Below, one piece after another: positions 11,901 through 21,996 of a stretch of 64,000 nucleotides of DNA (positions are counted from its first letter, which is position 1; each line of letters starts with the position of its first letter). The notes beneath the pieces were generated by a model. It was not told the origin of the DNA. It made no database searches and was given only the letters and a program-made list of their open reading frames with translations. Source of the DNA: Ditylenchus dipsaci. Its lineage: Eukaryota; Nematoda; Chromadorea; Rhabditida; Anguinidae. The stretch is from assembly GCA_004194705.1 (NCBI GenBank), contig SADC01000396.1:23403-87402 (forward strand), in the 5' to 3' direction. The position numbers and the translations under genes were made by a program.

Positions 11901-14009
11901 TGTAGAAATTTTAACCATGTTTTTATGGAATATGATCATTTTCAAAAGAGCATCTTTTTTTGCCGCAAAAAGTTTTTTTCATTCTTAGGCTTTTTGTTCA
12001 TAATGGTAGATTGTAAATTCAACAATCCTCACTCGGAAATGGTCATTACTTTTTTGAATTTTTTAAAATTTATTCTTTGTAGCTGAGGTTCAGGGCTACT
12101 AGATGAGCTATTAATAAAGTTAATGTTAATAAAAAAAACTTCTGAAAAAAGTTCAAGCGAGTGAGGACTGTGAGTTAGACATGTTGAAGTTTTTTCAACC
12201 TCTTTGAATTTATATCAGCTCGACTAATAGCCTATTTTGTAGCCCTAAATCTCAGCTACAGGATTGCAGCAAAAAATTATTTTTGGATAATTTAAAAAAA
12301 CAGTTATGACCATTTTCGATGTTGAATAGATGTTGAATTTACAGTCCAGCATTGTGGGCGAGGCCTTAAAGTTACTTTATTTCAGATAATGATGGACCGA
12401 GAAGGTATTGCTATGGAAGCTCAAGCTATATTAGACGAGGGTAAAGCTTAATAGTCCTTATACTTGGTATTCTTTTTTCCATAGATGAAGGAATTATTAC
12501 AGGCACTGATCCCTGGGGAATCAAAGTAGAAAGGGTGGAAGTCAAAAACATTTTTTCTTTCATTTTTTCTGATCAAACTCTCTCTTGGTTCAGGTCAAAG
12601 ATATCCGACTGCCTCGAGAATTAACTCGAGTTCTAGCGGCTGAAGCTGAGGCGTCCAGGTTTTCTACAGCTTTTAGCTGAGAAATTTACTTCTGAAATTT
12701 TAGAGAGGCGGATGCAAGAGTGGTTTGCGCTGCTGGCGAGCTAAATGTAATAACTTTTGGTAGCTTATGACAGAGCTTGACTTGGAGCGAAAAAGTAATT
12801 TTGGTATAAGTCGTAAGCAGTTGGGAGCACGCATTTCATAATTTTTCCTAAATCATGTTTTAACATCTTCTTACAAGGGGGGGGCTGACTGTGACATAAG
12901 GTATCTTTGATGGGAAATTTTTTCTGCGTATTCTTGTAGAGCGTGCTCAACTCCCCAGCTTATCTGGCTCCCCAGCTCTGAAACAGCACATAACGTGGTA
13001 CAAGGGTCACTCAAAGTTCTGAAAACACCTCGACCCCCACATCATGGTTTTCCTTAACTGACCCGTGGAGGATGGGTTATTGCTAAAAATCTCATTAGCT
13101 TTCAGAGGTGGGGAGCCAAATTCACATGGGATTTGGGCAAGCTCTACAAGAATACGCGCTTAAAATAATTCATCGAAAAAACCCAGGTCACAGTCAGGCT
13201 CCCTCCCTTGTAAGTAATTTTTATACGCCAAAATCGAAAAAAATGTTGTTTCCTGACACTTTTTCACATAAAAAGTAGATTTTCGAAAAAAAAATCTTTG
13301 ACCAAAATTGGACTAAAACCTTAATTTACCCTGGTCCCCCAAGGCAAAAAAGTCCAATTTTCTGCTAATTTTTTTTATATAAAATTGACTCCTTATGTGA
13401 GATAGTAACAGAAAACAACGTTTTTGTCGTTTTTAGCGTATAAAACTCACTTTAGGCAAAATTTTGAAATGCGGCCTAACTAAACAAGTTCCTAAGGCAG
13501 CTCGTTGGAACAGTTTATAAATTATCGTCTTTTTTTAATTTTTTTTGCAGTTTGGAACACACCCTGGGCCTAAGGCTTCGCCCAAATTTAAGAAATTAAA
13601 AAGCAGTCAAAAAAAAGTTGAAAAAGGCGCGAATTTAAAAAAATGTCCCAAAAAAGGAAATGCCCCTTTTTGACTGAAAAATTCATTTCTGAAAACTGAA
13701 TTTTCAGATCGTGTCAGGGGAAAAAAATTCGCTGTTAAAAATAAGTCAAATTTTTCGGCCCACCATTTACAGTCAACTTCCCTTATTTTATGTTTGTTTG
13801 AAATTCCAATATTACAGGCATCTGTAGCCCTGAAGCGAGCTGCTGAAAACTTTGCTGGCTCATCAGCTGCTGTGAACCTGCGCTACCTGCAAACCCTGTG
13901 TCGCATCGCAGCCTATAAAAACCACACTATAGTGCTGCCTATACCTGTGGAATTGGTCAAGGGTTTCATGAGAAGGTTTTGCTCCAACAAAAAATTAGTC
14001 AAAAAATAA
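8966..14009 (+). CDS. Stomatin / band 7 protein (MEC-2 type)
   Basis: Exons: 8966-9176, 9260-9342, 9391-9439, 10877-10896, 10957-10987, 11037-11055, 11111-11222, 12386-12440, 12503-12540, 12594-12658, 12704-12746, 13818-14009. They join in frame to 305 residues with no lesion. Seen in the sequence: a hydrophobic hairpin (residues about 42-68, IAYFAVLMLAYILFLLTLPV then SLLFCIK); the band 7 start VVHEYKRMVVFRLGRL; LPCIDLYHMIDLRTRSYDVP; LTKDSVTVCVDAAVYFRVSD; QLAQTTLRNCLGTRTLTEV; WGIKVERVEVKDIRLP; EAEASREADARVVCAAGE; and LRYLQTLCRIAAYKNHTIVL before a basic tail. Known of the family: these are monotopic membrane scaffolds at the inner leaflet that oligomerise and modulate channels. The text LTEV...VERVEVKDIRLP..LTR is closest to the MEC-2 branch. 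Introns 3, 7 and 11 are swollen by foldback elements. For exon 9 I chose the acceptor at 12502, which restores LDEGTDPWG; one at 12484 would add six residues. Upstream exons may exist. Confidence 0.93.
9895..10323. mobile_element. pogo-like foldback element in stomatin intron 3
   Basis: TACAGTCAAATTTCTCTACT at the left is complemented by AGTAGAGAGGTTTGACTGTA at the right. The arms pair almost perfectly over about 210 bases each, including GTTCGTTTCTGCCTTGGGTC and CGATCGTTTTTCAGAATTAT. The long frames on both strands are shadows of the palindrome. Confidence 0.85.
11679..11904. mobile_element. pogo-like MITE in stomatin intron 7
   Basis: Begins TACAGTCAAACCTCATGTAG and ends AAGTTCGACTGTA, TA-flanked. 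It carries the family core AAGTTCGTTCCCGCC and CCCGACACTTTTTT. A partial extra terminus (TACAGTC at 11664) lies just outside. Confidence 0.75.
12866..13209. repeat. Foldback in stomatin intron 11
   Basis: TTACAAGGGGGGGGCTGACT is complemented by AGTCAGGCTCCCTCCCTTGT. GCGTATTCTTGTAGAGC pairs with GCTCTACAAGAATACGC. No target duplication was read. Confidence 0.6.
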
Positions 14010-14584
14010 AAATATTGAGCATACTTGATTGTTTCTTTTTAAATGTGTAGTTTTTTGCTGTTCTTGTCAATAAGTATAATTATTTTGGTGTCGTTCAGTG
14101 GGGAAATTGTCTTCATTTAAGTTTTATAGAAAATCAAAACGGTAAAACATGAAGTGTGATGAGAAAAAAATTTGTTTGGACAAAAATATCAGATTAATCA
14201 AAAAATTTCCTCGGAATTAGACTTTTTTCGTCAGCTTTTTTATTGTGGTCGATAATCTGCAGAAGCATCAGCGAGATTGCAACTTTTTTCTATCATAGAA
14301 GAATATCTAGATCAGTGGGGATGCGGCGGCTTAGCAGTTGAAGAAAGTGTTCGGAGATGAGGTGTCGTCTGAGAGGTGGGTTCAGTGTTTGCTAAAGACT
14401 AAAGCTGAGATAGCTGGAGTTCACCGTCAGTATTTTTTTGAGCTTTCTGTTCTGAAGCGATGGAAGGCTGTGATCGACTACGGGGGAGACTATCCGTGAT
14501 TTTTTCAAGAAAAAGGGAACCGAAGAAAACTTTTTGAAAAATCTGGCAGTTTTGTGGTGGGAACAAGTTGGAAAAGTCAGTCTA
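14010..14584. other. Downstream of stomatin, no gene seen
   Basis: AATAAA overlaps the stomatin stop (14005-14010) and could serve as a polyadenylation signal. No other feature is recognised. Confidence 0.35.
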
Positions 14585-15020
14585 ATACAGTCGAACTTCC
14601 CAATAGTGTACACCCCAAAAGTTCGTTCCCTCCTAGGGTCCGACACTTTTTTTAGCTCGATTTTCTAACTTTTTTGCTGATTCTGTTTCGACAGTCTGGC
14701 CGCAAATATTGTAAGGATCCCGATTTTGCCGATCGTTTTTCATTTTCCTATATATTTTTCTCTAAAAAAGCAAAACATCCCAATAGTGTACGTCTTATTT
14801 TCAAAGTGGTGTATGTACACTATTGGGAGGTTTTGCTTTTTTAGAGAAAAAATGTATAGGCAAATGAAAAACGATCGGCGAAATCGGAATCCTTACGATA
14901 TTTGCGGCCAGACTGTCGAAACAGAATCAGCAAAAAAATTAGAAAATCGAGTTAAAAAAGTGTCGGACCCTAGGCGGGAACGAACTTTTGGGATGTACAC
15001 TATTGGGAGGTTCGACTGTA
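14585..15020. mobile_element. pogo-like foldback element
   Basis: TACAGTCGAACTTCCCAATA at the left and TATTGGGAGGTTCGACTGTA at the right, TA-flanked. The arms share GTTCGTTCCCTCCTAGGGTC, GCCGATCGTTTTTCAT and more. An internal extra copy of the terminus (CCCAATAGTGTAC and inverse) sits at the centre. Confidence 0.85.
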
Positions 15021-15059
15021 CAGTTAATTTAAGCCAAATAATCACAAGTCAGGGACCGT

Positions 15060-15838
15060 AGTAACAGTCGTAGTAACAACTTCCGTGGCTAAAAGTGGAA
15101 TATATCGGAGTTCAGTCCACTTTTTGCATAGCGGTTTTTTGCAAACAAAAAAAGACAAGTTTTATCTTCAGATTTTATTACAACAATCTGAATCGCTCAT
15201 CGATAACCAGAGCTAGCACTAAATGCAAAAAAATTTTCCACAACTGCGGATATTTTTGGACCTGTGAGGCTAAAAATCAAATTTATCGTACAGGTTTGAG
15301 CTGATTGTGATGATGTTTCACTTGGTTTGTAGCCTAGATTATAACGAACATTTTGGTGGTTTAAAAAGTATTTTCGGCTTTACCAAACTTAAAATATTAC
15401 TAAAACTGCCTCTAAATATTGAATTTGAAAAGTTAGCTTAGTCTATCCACGGATAATTTTCCGAACTCTATATTTAGAGGCACTTTTAGTAATATTTTAA
15501 ATTTAGTAAAGCCGAAAATACTTTTGAAACTACCAAAATGTTCCTTATAATCTAAGCTACAAACCAAGTGAAACATTATCACAATCAGCTCAAACCTGTA
15601 CGATAAATTTGATTTTTAGCCTCACAGGTCCAAAAAATATCCGCAGCTGCGGATATTTTTTGCATTTAGTGCTAGCTCTGGTTACCGATGAGCGATTTAG
15701 ATTATTGTAATAAAATCTGAAGATAAAATTTGTCTATTTTTGTTTGCAAAAAACTACTATTCAAAAAGTGGACTGAACTCCGATATATTCCACTTTTAGC
15801 CACGGAAGTTGTTACTACGATTGTTATTACGGCCCCAG
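15060..15838. repeat. 0.78-kb near-perfect foldback
   Basis: The arms (15060-15440 and 15460-15838) are complementary almost end to end, for example AACAACTTCCGTGGCTAAAA, GTGATGATGTTTCACTTGG and AGTATTTTCGGCTTTACC. The terminal text is close to GGGNCCGTARTAACARTCG. No target duplication is clear. The loop is only about 20-40 bases. Confidence 0.8.
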
Positions 15839-16092
15839 TTTATACATTTAAAGAGGTAAAACCCCAACTGACATGAGTTCCAACTGACATGGCCCAACTG
15901 ACATGAGTCCCAACTGACATGACCCAACTGACATGAGTCCCAACTGACATGACCCAACTGACATGAGTCCTAACTGACATGACCCAACTGACATGAGCCC
16001 CAACTAACATTCATTGCTTAGTAATAAACAATGAAACAAAATGATTTATTTAATGAGTTAACAACAAAATAAGATCTAATTATAACGACAAT

Positions 16093-16832
16093 TCAATAAA
16101 GGTTAAATTCTTCGATGTTCTCCACAGCCCTTCTTTCTTCCTCCTCCTCGTCCATCTCTTGCTCGGCAGCTGGCTCCTCTTCTATTTCTTCGTCCACAAT
16201 TTTAGCTGGCCTGTTGTTGTATCCCATGAGGTATCCAATGTGCAGCAGGAAGGCTGTGAGTTGTTCTTAGAAGTTTTCGTCTTCAATTTGGTACTCCAGA
16301 ATCGCTGCAAATAGCTTTTGTGCATCGGCTATCTTGGCGGTAAAACTTCGACTCGCTACAATTGTGACTCGCTACATTTTTTGCGACTCGCTACACTTTA
16401 ACTTTTTTGTCCATTTCACCAAAAACATGTACTACATGTTCCCCTATCCCTTGCAATGTGGAGTGTGCTGGTCTTGGCCGCGAAGCGGCCAACAATTGGT
16501 CTGGTACAACAATCTGTACCCACATAACAATAGAAAATTCAATCTGTAGCGAGTCGCAATTGTAGCGAGTCGCAGTAGCGAGTCACAATTTGTAGCGAGT
16601 CGCAGGTCGTCCATCTTGGCGGACAGTTCAGCTGAGTCTCGTGATTGTTTCCTTGGTGACTGGCGCACATTCTTCACATCGCTCGCGTTCTCTTTCTCGG
16701 CGTGTTGCAGGTAAAACCACAAATATAACAATAAATTAAATTATATTGATTAAAAATAATTACTTCTTGAAAGTTGACAAATCCACTCTCCGAGAGGCGA
16801 GTCGACGCGCAAGAAATTTTAGAGCTTTCCAT
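16093..16832 (-). pseudogene. Unrecognised acidic-tailed protein, split by an element and stopped
   Basis: Read on the - strand: ATG at 16832 (MESSKISCASTRLSESGFVN), a probable intron after FQE, then KENASDVKNVRQSPRKQSRD and SAELSAK. The 16341-16612 element follows. Beyond it the frame resumes exactly as IADAQKLFAAILEYQIEDEN F, a TAA stop, then EQLTAFLLHIGYLMGYNNRP and a tail rich in Asp/Glu. Removing one copy of the target duplication restores a continuous frame across the insertion point; the TAA looks like a CAA-to-TAA change. I do not recognise the family. It lies wholly inside the 15855-17177 element. Confidence 0.6.
16341..16612. mobile_element. CGACTCGCTACA-word element nested in a coding region
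   Basis: ATCTTGGCGG is duplicated at 16331-16340 and 16613-16622, within codons of the interrupted protein. The ends are arrays of CGACTCGCTACAATTGTGAC and the inverse. The interior has GGCCGCGAAGCGGCC and, on the - strand, the text CCAAGACCAGCACACTCC followed by TTGCAAGGGATA, shared with the 62174-63064 element. Confidence 0.85.
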
Positions 16833-17338
16833 GATAAGACTCTGCGGTGTTAGTTGACCTCTGCCCTTGCATTCCATAGAGAGAAAAGATATCGTTGAGA
16901 GAGAGCCATGTGTTCGTTAAACATATCATTTGACCAAATTCACCAATTCAAAAATAATACTTGAAATACTCGATGATTTCGAATAGATTTGCAGCAATTT
17001 CTCCCAGCATATTGAACTTGAGGCGGGTATGTTGAGTAATGTCAGTTGGGTCATGTCAGTTGGGACTCATGTCAGTTGGGTCATGTCAGTTGGGACTCAT
17101 GTCAGTTGGGTCATGTCAGTTGGGACTCATGTCAGTTGGGTCATGTCAGTTGGAACTCATGTCAGTTGGGTGTCGTTCATTTAAAGAATGAGGTTAGTGC
17201 TATAAAAAAACGATACAAAAGAACAAAAGTTAGCTGAAAGGAGGAGCAGTGAGTTTATCAGAAAATGTAATCGGGTACTCGAATTCGTAGTCGGAGGCGA
17301 AACTGTTCACATAATCTAGAGGTATCGAAGACGCTGTC

Positions 17339-20049
17339 TTAAGTGTAGTATGTGAACCCAGTCTGAGAAGGTCCTCCCAGATTTTCAATCTTCTCTTCCA
17401 ATTCTTCCCTCTTGGTCTGCGGCTTAATAGTGGCAGTCTTTGGAGCTGAAATTAGAACAGATGTTAGAAATTTTCAAGGAGGGAATCCGTTTAAGTTCTA
17501 AAATTAAAATTTAGCATAGGTGGCGCAGTGATTTAGCGTTTGTGTCTCATAACCCAAAATGATTGGAAGGTTCGACCCTACTGTAGAATACACACCCGGA
17601 TTTCGGGAGGGGGGGGGTGGTATTCTATAGTAGCGCCGAAGGTTCGATCCCATCTGGTGGCACACTACTTATTTTGGCTCATTTGATCAATATACAAAGG
17701 TAACTCGACGTTTTCAGCGCCAGATTCGGAATCAGCGATCCAAATTACCCCTGGGACTGGTCAAACAAGCTAAAATAAATAGCATGCCACCACGTGGGAT
17801 CGAACCTGCAACACCATTTTGAGCCAAAAAACACAAACGTTTACCCACTGCGCCTTTTTTCAAATCAGAGTGGCTATCCAGCCCCGCCCTTTTCAAAAAA
17901 ACTTCAGTATAACAGCCATTTTAAGAGAATGAAAATAGAGGGATTTGGCGAAAAATAGGCCAGTGCCCAAATACAAAAAAAATCTGTCTGATTTTCGGAC
18001 TGTTTATAGGTTCGAAAATCGGTCAGAAAACTGGACGGATTTTCAAATTTCGATTTTTGCGTTTCCGCAGGTTTTCAGTTCGCCATTGTATTCAGGACAC
18101 GATTTTAAGATATTTTCAGATTTTTTTTATATTTTCAGAAAAAAATCGGTCTGATTGAAAAATCGGATTATTATGCATTTAGGCACAGCTAATCCCATCC
18201 AGTCAAGCATTTTAAATATTAAGGTTAAAAAGCAGGTGGATTTTTAGTAGAGGAATTATTAGTGAAAAGCGGTATCCACTGCTTCAAAGACATAAAATTC
18301 CATTTTACCCATTACTTACCAACTGGCTTTTTGGTGGACTTCTTGTCCAAACAAGCCTTGACAAAAGCCTCCAGTTCACGCAGCTAAATTTGGAATGTTA
18401 TCTTCTATAATTAACTGTATTTGAGGCTTACAGTTTGTGCTTTGAGTGTCTCAAAGTCGATCTCAATTTCCTCAGGGTTGAAATCAGTGATTTGTTCACG
18501 GGACTCAATGATGCTGACCACCCGAGTAAGGCACTCGCCAGGCAGTTTGTTGATGTTTAGAGACATATGCTTTTTCTCCTCGTAAGTCATTGGCTCAGAG
18601 CTGTGATCATCCTCCGAGTTGAAGTCATATTCGTCGTGTTTCATGTCTTTTGAGGGGTCGACTTTAGGCTTATTCTTTGAACCTGTCTTCCTACCTCTTC
18701 CTGACTTCACCACTGGAACCATCTGAGCAGGTTGTTGGTGGATGGCTTGCTGGTGGTCTGGTGCAGGCACAACTGGTTGAACGGTTGGGAACGTCAGGAA
18801 CGAATAGCAGGTGAGGGGCTGAAATCGACAGAAAATCATTAGTAACGACGGTCTAACAAAAGTTCGGAACTGATTTTTGGCACTGTTGCACTTGGGACCG
18901 ATTCTCTGTTAGCTATGGGTGTCACCCATGATTACCTCATGATTCTCCGAAAAACGGGGAAATAGGAAACATGAATTTCCGAAATTTCAAATTGCACTGT
19001 TTATGACTTCTTTATTTTTTTACCTGGGAAATAGGCCGGGGAACGGTTGCGGAATTCCCGGGAAACCCATTTGATTACCCTACTATTAACTGAATAATAA
19101 GGCAGCACCCTTTTGTTTTTTACAAAAATTTCAGAATAAAGACCATTTTTGGTTTACAATTTCAAGATTTTCAGGGGTTCAAAAATAAGGCGGCATGCCG
19201 CTATATTAGAAAAAAATACGTTAAATGGATAATAGTCATACCTTTTCTCTTTCTCTCATTATCTTGATCTCTTCCTGCTCTTTGGCAGCCTTGTCAATTT
19301 TATTGTTGGCATTACTGCTCGGCTGTCCTCCCTTCAACATTTCCGCTCTTCGGCGTTTCCGTTTGTCTTCCTCCTCTACCAGTTGTTTGCGCTAAAACTT
19401 ACCAAAAATTAGTTTTGCGTACCTACAAAAAACTTTTGTCTATTCTCACCTTGAGCTGTTTTTCACGTGCCTGCTTTCGGTACAGCTCATAGGCCTCTTC
19501 AAATTTTTTGTCGGTTAATGTATTCCATCCAGCCATATTAAACGATCCACCACCTCCTTGGTTGGAGCTATTGTCAGAAGGCAGGAGCTGGTCGAGTACA
19601 GGCCCATGTATAGCCGCACTGATGGATGGAGGGTTGTTGGTTTGAGCCTTAAATTCAGACTCCTAAAAGGTTTGATACAGCGATTTAAAGCCGATTCCAT
19701 TTTGACCGTTTCTCGCCAGCAGGGGCCACTTTTTTTGACTGCTTTACCCTGTTTTTCAGCTCGGGTCGTGGCAAAAAAATAGACTTTATATGCATGTAAT
19801 AATCAATTGTACTTATCGGAATCACGACTTCACAAAACTCTTGGTGAAAATGTAAAACCAAAAACTGAAGGGTACTTTTCAAATGGTTCGAAGTCCTACC
19901 TTTTCTCTTTCTCGCATTATCCTGATCTCTTCCTGCTCTTTGGCAGCCTTGTCAATGTTATTGTTGGCACTGCTGCCCGGCTGTCCTCCCTTCAACATTT
20001 CCTCTTTTTGACCTTTCCGTTTGTCTTCCTCCTCCACCAGTTTCTTGCG
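17339..20049 (-). CDS. Shuffled BET paralogue: C-terminal modules followed by NET domain, no bromodomain
   Basis: Exons (- strand): 20049-19900, 19662-19450, 19391-19242, 18818-18432, 18383-18320, 17445-17339. All join in frame (357 codons including stop) with good GT/AG sites. The order is [12 protein letters not shown]...MREREK, then a Ser/Gly-Asn stretch ending [15 protein letters not shown], then a second [15 protein letters not shown]...MREREK, then [17 protein letters not shown]..., a complete NET domain ([54 protein letters not shown]), [15 protein letters not shown], and a short charged tail ending [13 protein letters not shown]. In the full gene at 29523-46700 the NET exon precedes these C-terminal exons. 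Relative to its parent the NET exon has lost five bases near its start, which puts it in frame with the new upstream exon. NET domains of BET proteins bind short basic peptides of chromatin and transcription factors. No promoter or start codon is visible, so it may be an expressed gene 3' part or an unexpressed relic. Confidence 0.65.
17520..17700 (+). repeat. tRNA-derived SINE interrupted by a MITE in its B box
   Basis: GGTGGCGCAGTGATTTAGCG matches a pol III A box. GGTTCGATCCC is the B box, but a 62-base MITE (17576-17637) separates two copies of the box start. The tail CATCTGGTGGCACACTACTT continues afterwards. Confidence 0.65.
17576..17637. mobile_element. 62-bp Mutator-like MITE with 10-bp target duplication
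   Basis: GAAGGTTCGA flanks it at 17566-17575 and 17638-17647. The ends are CCCTACTGTAGAATACAC and GGTATTCTATAGTAGCGCC, with CCCGG/CCGGG pairing in the centre. It is the shortest member of the family including 5284-6283 and 25144-25840. Confidence 0.85.
17765..17862 (-). repeat. tRNA-derived SINE, inverted relative to 17520-17700
   Basis: On the - strand: GGCGCAGTGGGTAAACG (A box), then GCAGGTTCGATCCCACGTGG (B box), then TGGCATGCTATTTATTTTAG. It is clearly the same family as 17520-17700. Confidence 0.65.
19715..19830. repeat. Fragment of the 5284-6283 family in an intron of the BET paralogue
   Basis: GGGGCCACTTTTTTTGACTG through TTATCGGAATCACGACT matches 5462-5570 of the foldback element in the same order. 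Confidence 0.6.
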
Positions 20050-20102
20050 CTGAATCACACCAAAAATTAGTTTCGCATGCCCACAATTTTTTTTATTTTA
20101 GC

Positions 20103-21318
20103 CACGTTTACAATGAGTGTGGTACTAAGTGTGAGATTTGGCGTGTTTTTAACGCGGGAATAGCTGTGCTTTTTTTCTTCACTGAAACTTTTTTTTCTGT
20201 TGGTACCATTTCGTAGCTAAGATTCAGGGCTTCAAAATGAGCTACAGACACTTGTCCGGATGTGGTCCTGGGTGCGGACTTCAACATTTTTACCCCAATT
20301 TTTTGGATCAAATTTAATTTTTGCCCCTAAAGTCTGAATTCTTGCCCCTTTTTCAAATTTCAAAAAAAACTGAAATCTTGCCCCTTTTTAATTAAAAATA
20401 AAGTAAATTTCTCCAATTTGGCGCCTTCGATGAAAAATCGAAGGAATTTACCCGATTTTGATTAAAAAGGGGCAACATTTCAGAAAAAGGGCAAGGTTTT
20501 ATTTATTTTTTGTTTGAAATTTGAAAAGGGGCTAAAATAATTAAAAAGGAGCAAGAATTCAGACTTTAGGGCAAGAATTCAGATACATCCATTTTTTAAT
20601 CAGATGTGGCTTTTAAATAGCTCATTTTGAAGCCATAAACCTTAGCTACAATTTGGTGCAGTCGAGTCTCGATATAGTGGCCCTCCGATATAGTGACACC
20701 CTCGCTATAGTGGCACCCTAAGCCGAATTTGGCTGGCCGGTAAAGAAAATAAAGAAAGTTTACCCCCGCTATAGTGGCACTTCATTATAGTGGCACCCTC
20801 CATATAGTGGCACTAGTTTGCTTTCGGCTATGAGGAAATGACTAGAGTGGTACCCTTGATATGGGTCGTGAAGAAAGCGGGGTGATTAAGGACAATTGAG
20901 TATAGTTGAAGAGGGTGGCTTATTTGTTTGACCAGAAAATGCGATTTCGGCGCGGAAATGTCGTGGCGCGCAAATGTCGGATAACTTCTTATTGTCTTCT
21001 AACTATCTGTTATTAAACAAGACAATGGTGTTCAAAGAAAAGTAAACTCACAGATTTCTTCCAAGTTTTTTAATGTTATTTTCGATTGTTTTGTTAGAAA
21101 TAAAATTATTGTTTTAAAAAGTCTTGGTATAGTGGCACCCTCGCCATAGTGGCACCCGCGATATAGTGGCCCCTGATGGTCAGTCCCCGGAGTGCCACTA
21201 TATCAAGACTCGACTGTACCAACAGGAAAAAGTTTCAGTGAAGAAAAAAATTACAGCTCTTCCGCGTTAAAAACACGCCGAATCTCGCACTCAGTCCCAC
21301 ACTCATTGTGAACGTGCC
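20103..21318. repeat. Foldback upstream of the BET paralogue, split by a pogo-like element
   Basis: CACGTTTACAATGAGTGTGG, AGATTTGGCGTGTTTTTAAC and CAGTGAAGAAAAAAA text at the right pair with the left arm. A smaller inner pair surrounds GAATTCTTGCCCC near 20340-20580. The pogo-like element at 20658-21218 lies in the right half. Confidence 0.65.
20658..21218. mobile_element. pogo-like element with CTATAGTGGCACC words
   Basis: Begins CAGTCGAGTCTCGATATAGT and ends TATCAAGACTCGACTGTA. TATAGTGGCACC-like words repeat about six times at the left end and inverted at the right, as subterminal arrays. Confidence 0.75.
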
Positions 21319-21329
21319 TTTATTCTCAC

Positions 21330-21592
21330 CTTGAGCTCTTTTTCACGTCTTTTTCACATAAGCATCTTCAGCTTTTTTATTGGTTAACGAATTCCAGCCA
21401 GCCATGTTGGACAGACCACCACCTCCTTGATTGGAGCTATTATCGGAGGGCAGGAGGTGATCCAGCACAGACCCATCTATACCCGCACTGATGTATTGGG
21501 GTTTTTGGTTTGAAGCAAAGGGGATGCTTCACTGTGCATTATGCTCTTGGGTTTGTTAGCAGTAGCGGCGGCGGCAACTGACGCAAATGCAG
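21330..21592 (-). pseudogene. Broken duplicate of a BET C-terminal exon
   Basis: Very similar to the exon at 30600-30874 of the full BET gene: [18 protein letters not shown] at its start, then after a frame change [20 protein letters not shown] and [18 protein letters not shown]. The end is rearranged (a segment around ELFRKQAR is lost) and reads into TGA. It probably belonged to the same duplication that made 17339-20049. Confidence 0.75.
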
Positions 21593-21990
21593 CTGAAAAA
21601 CGAGAATTGGGGCTGCGACTAGCAAAACGACTTGATTGCAAACTATTTCGGTAAATCCTCGGCTTTTTAGACAAATTTGTAAAAACTGTCTATTCAGTTT
21701 CTTGCTATAAATTTGACGAATTTTGCAACTCATTTTATAGAAGAGATTCTGCGCTAGAAAATAGATGGTCGTTTATATTTTTGAAAATTGTTTGAAAAAG
21801 GGAAGGGGACTTGAAGCTGACCTTATGACCTAGGGCTTCAACCGTTCATCTTTCTTACACCAAGTTCAAGTTCTTACACGATAATAAGAAAGAAATAAAA
21901 AATAAAAAACTTAAATGCGAAAACAATAAATGCAGTAATAATAAATTAGCGTGAGCAAGCCCCTTGCAGGGCGAAAAAATTCAAAAAAAA
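21593..21990. other. Intergenic stretch, nothing recognised
   Basis: AT-rich; no gene, RNA or clear repeat seen. Confidence 0.3.
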
Positions 21991-21996
21991 AAGGTT

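Larger units (their letters stand above)
15855..17177. mobile_element. Mutator-like element carrying a coding region (Pack-MULE-like)
   Basis: CATTTAAAGA is repeated at 15845-15854 and 17178-17187. Both ends are tandem arrays of CCAACTGACATGAGTC (15865-16015) in inverted orientation (17040-17172). Between them is a - strand coding region (16093-16832) with no similarity to a transposase, itself split by another element (16341-16612). Carrying non-transposase coding sequence between MULE-type ends is the Pack-MULE pattern known from plants. Whether this gene was captured from the host or belongs to the transposon cannot be told here. Confidence 0.8.

Noticed and set aside
12485..12502. Six extra stomatin residues from the upstream acceptor
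   Set aside because: The acceptor at 12502 gives LDEGTDPWG, matching the family; the upstream site inserts residues at a conserved position. Kept only as a possible alternative.
15865..17172. CRISPR-like arrays (CCAACTGACATGAGTC repeats and inverted partner)
   Set aside because: Units are contiguous with no unique spacers, sit in inverted orientation at both ends of an element with a 10-bp target duplication, and the genome is eukaryotic.
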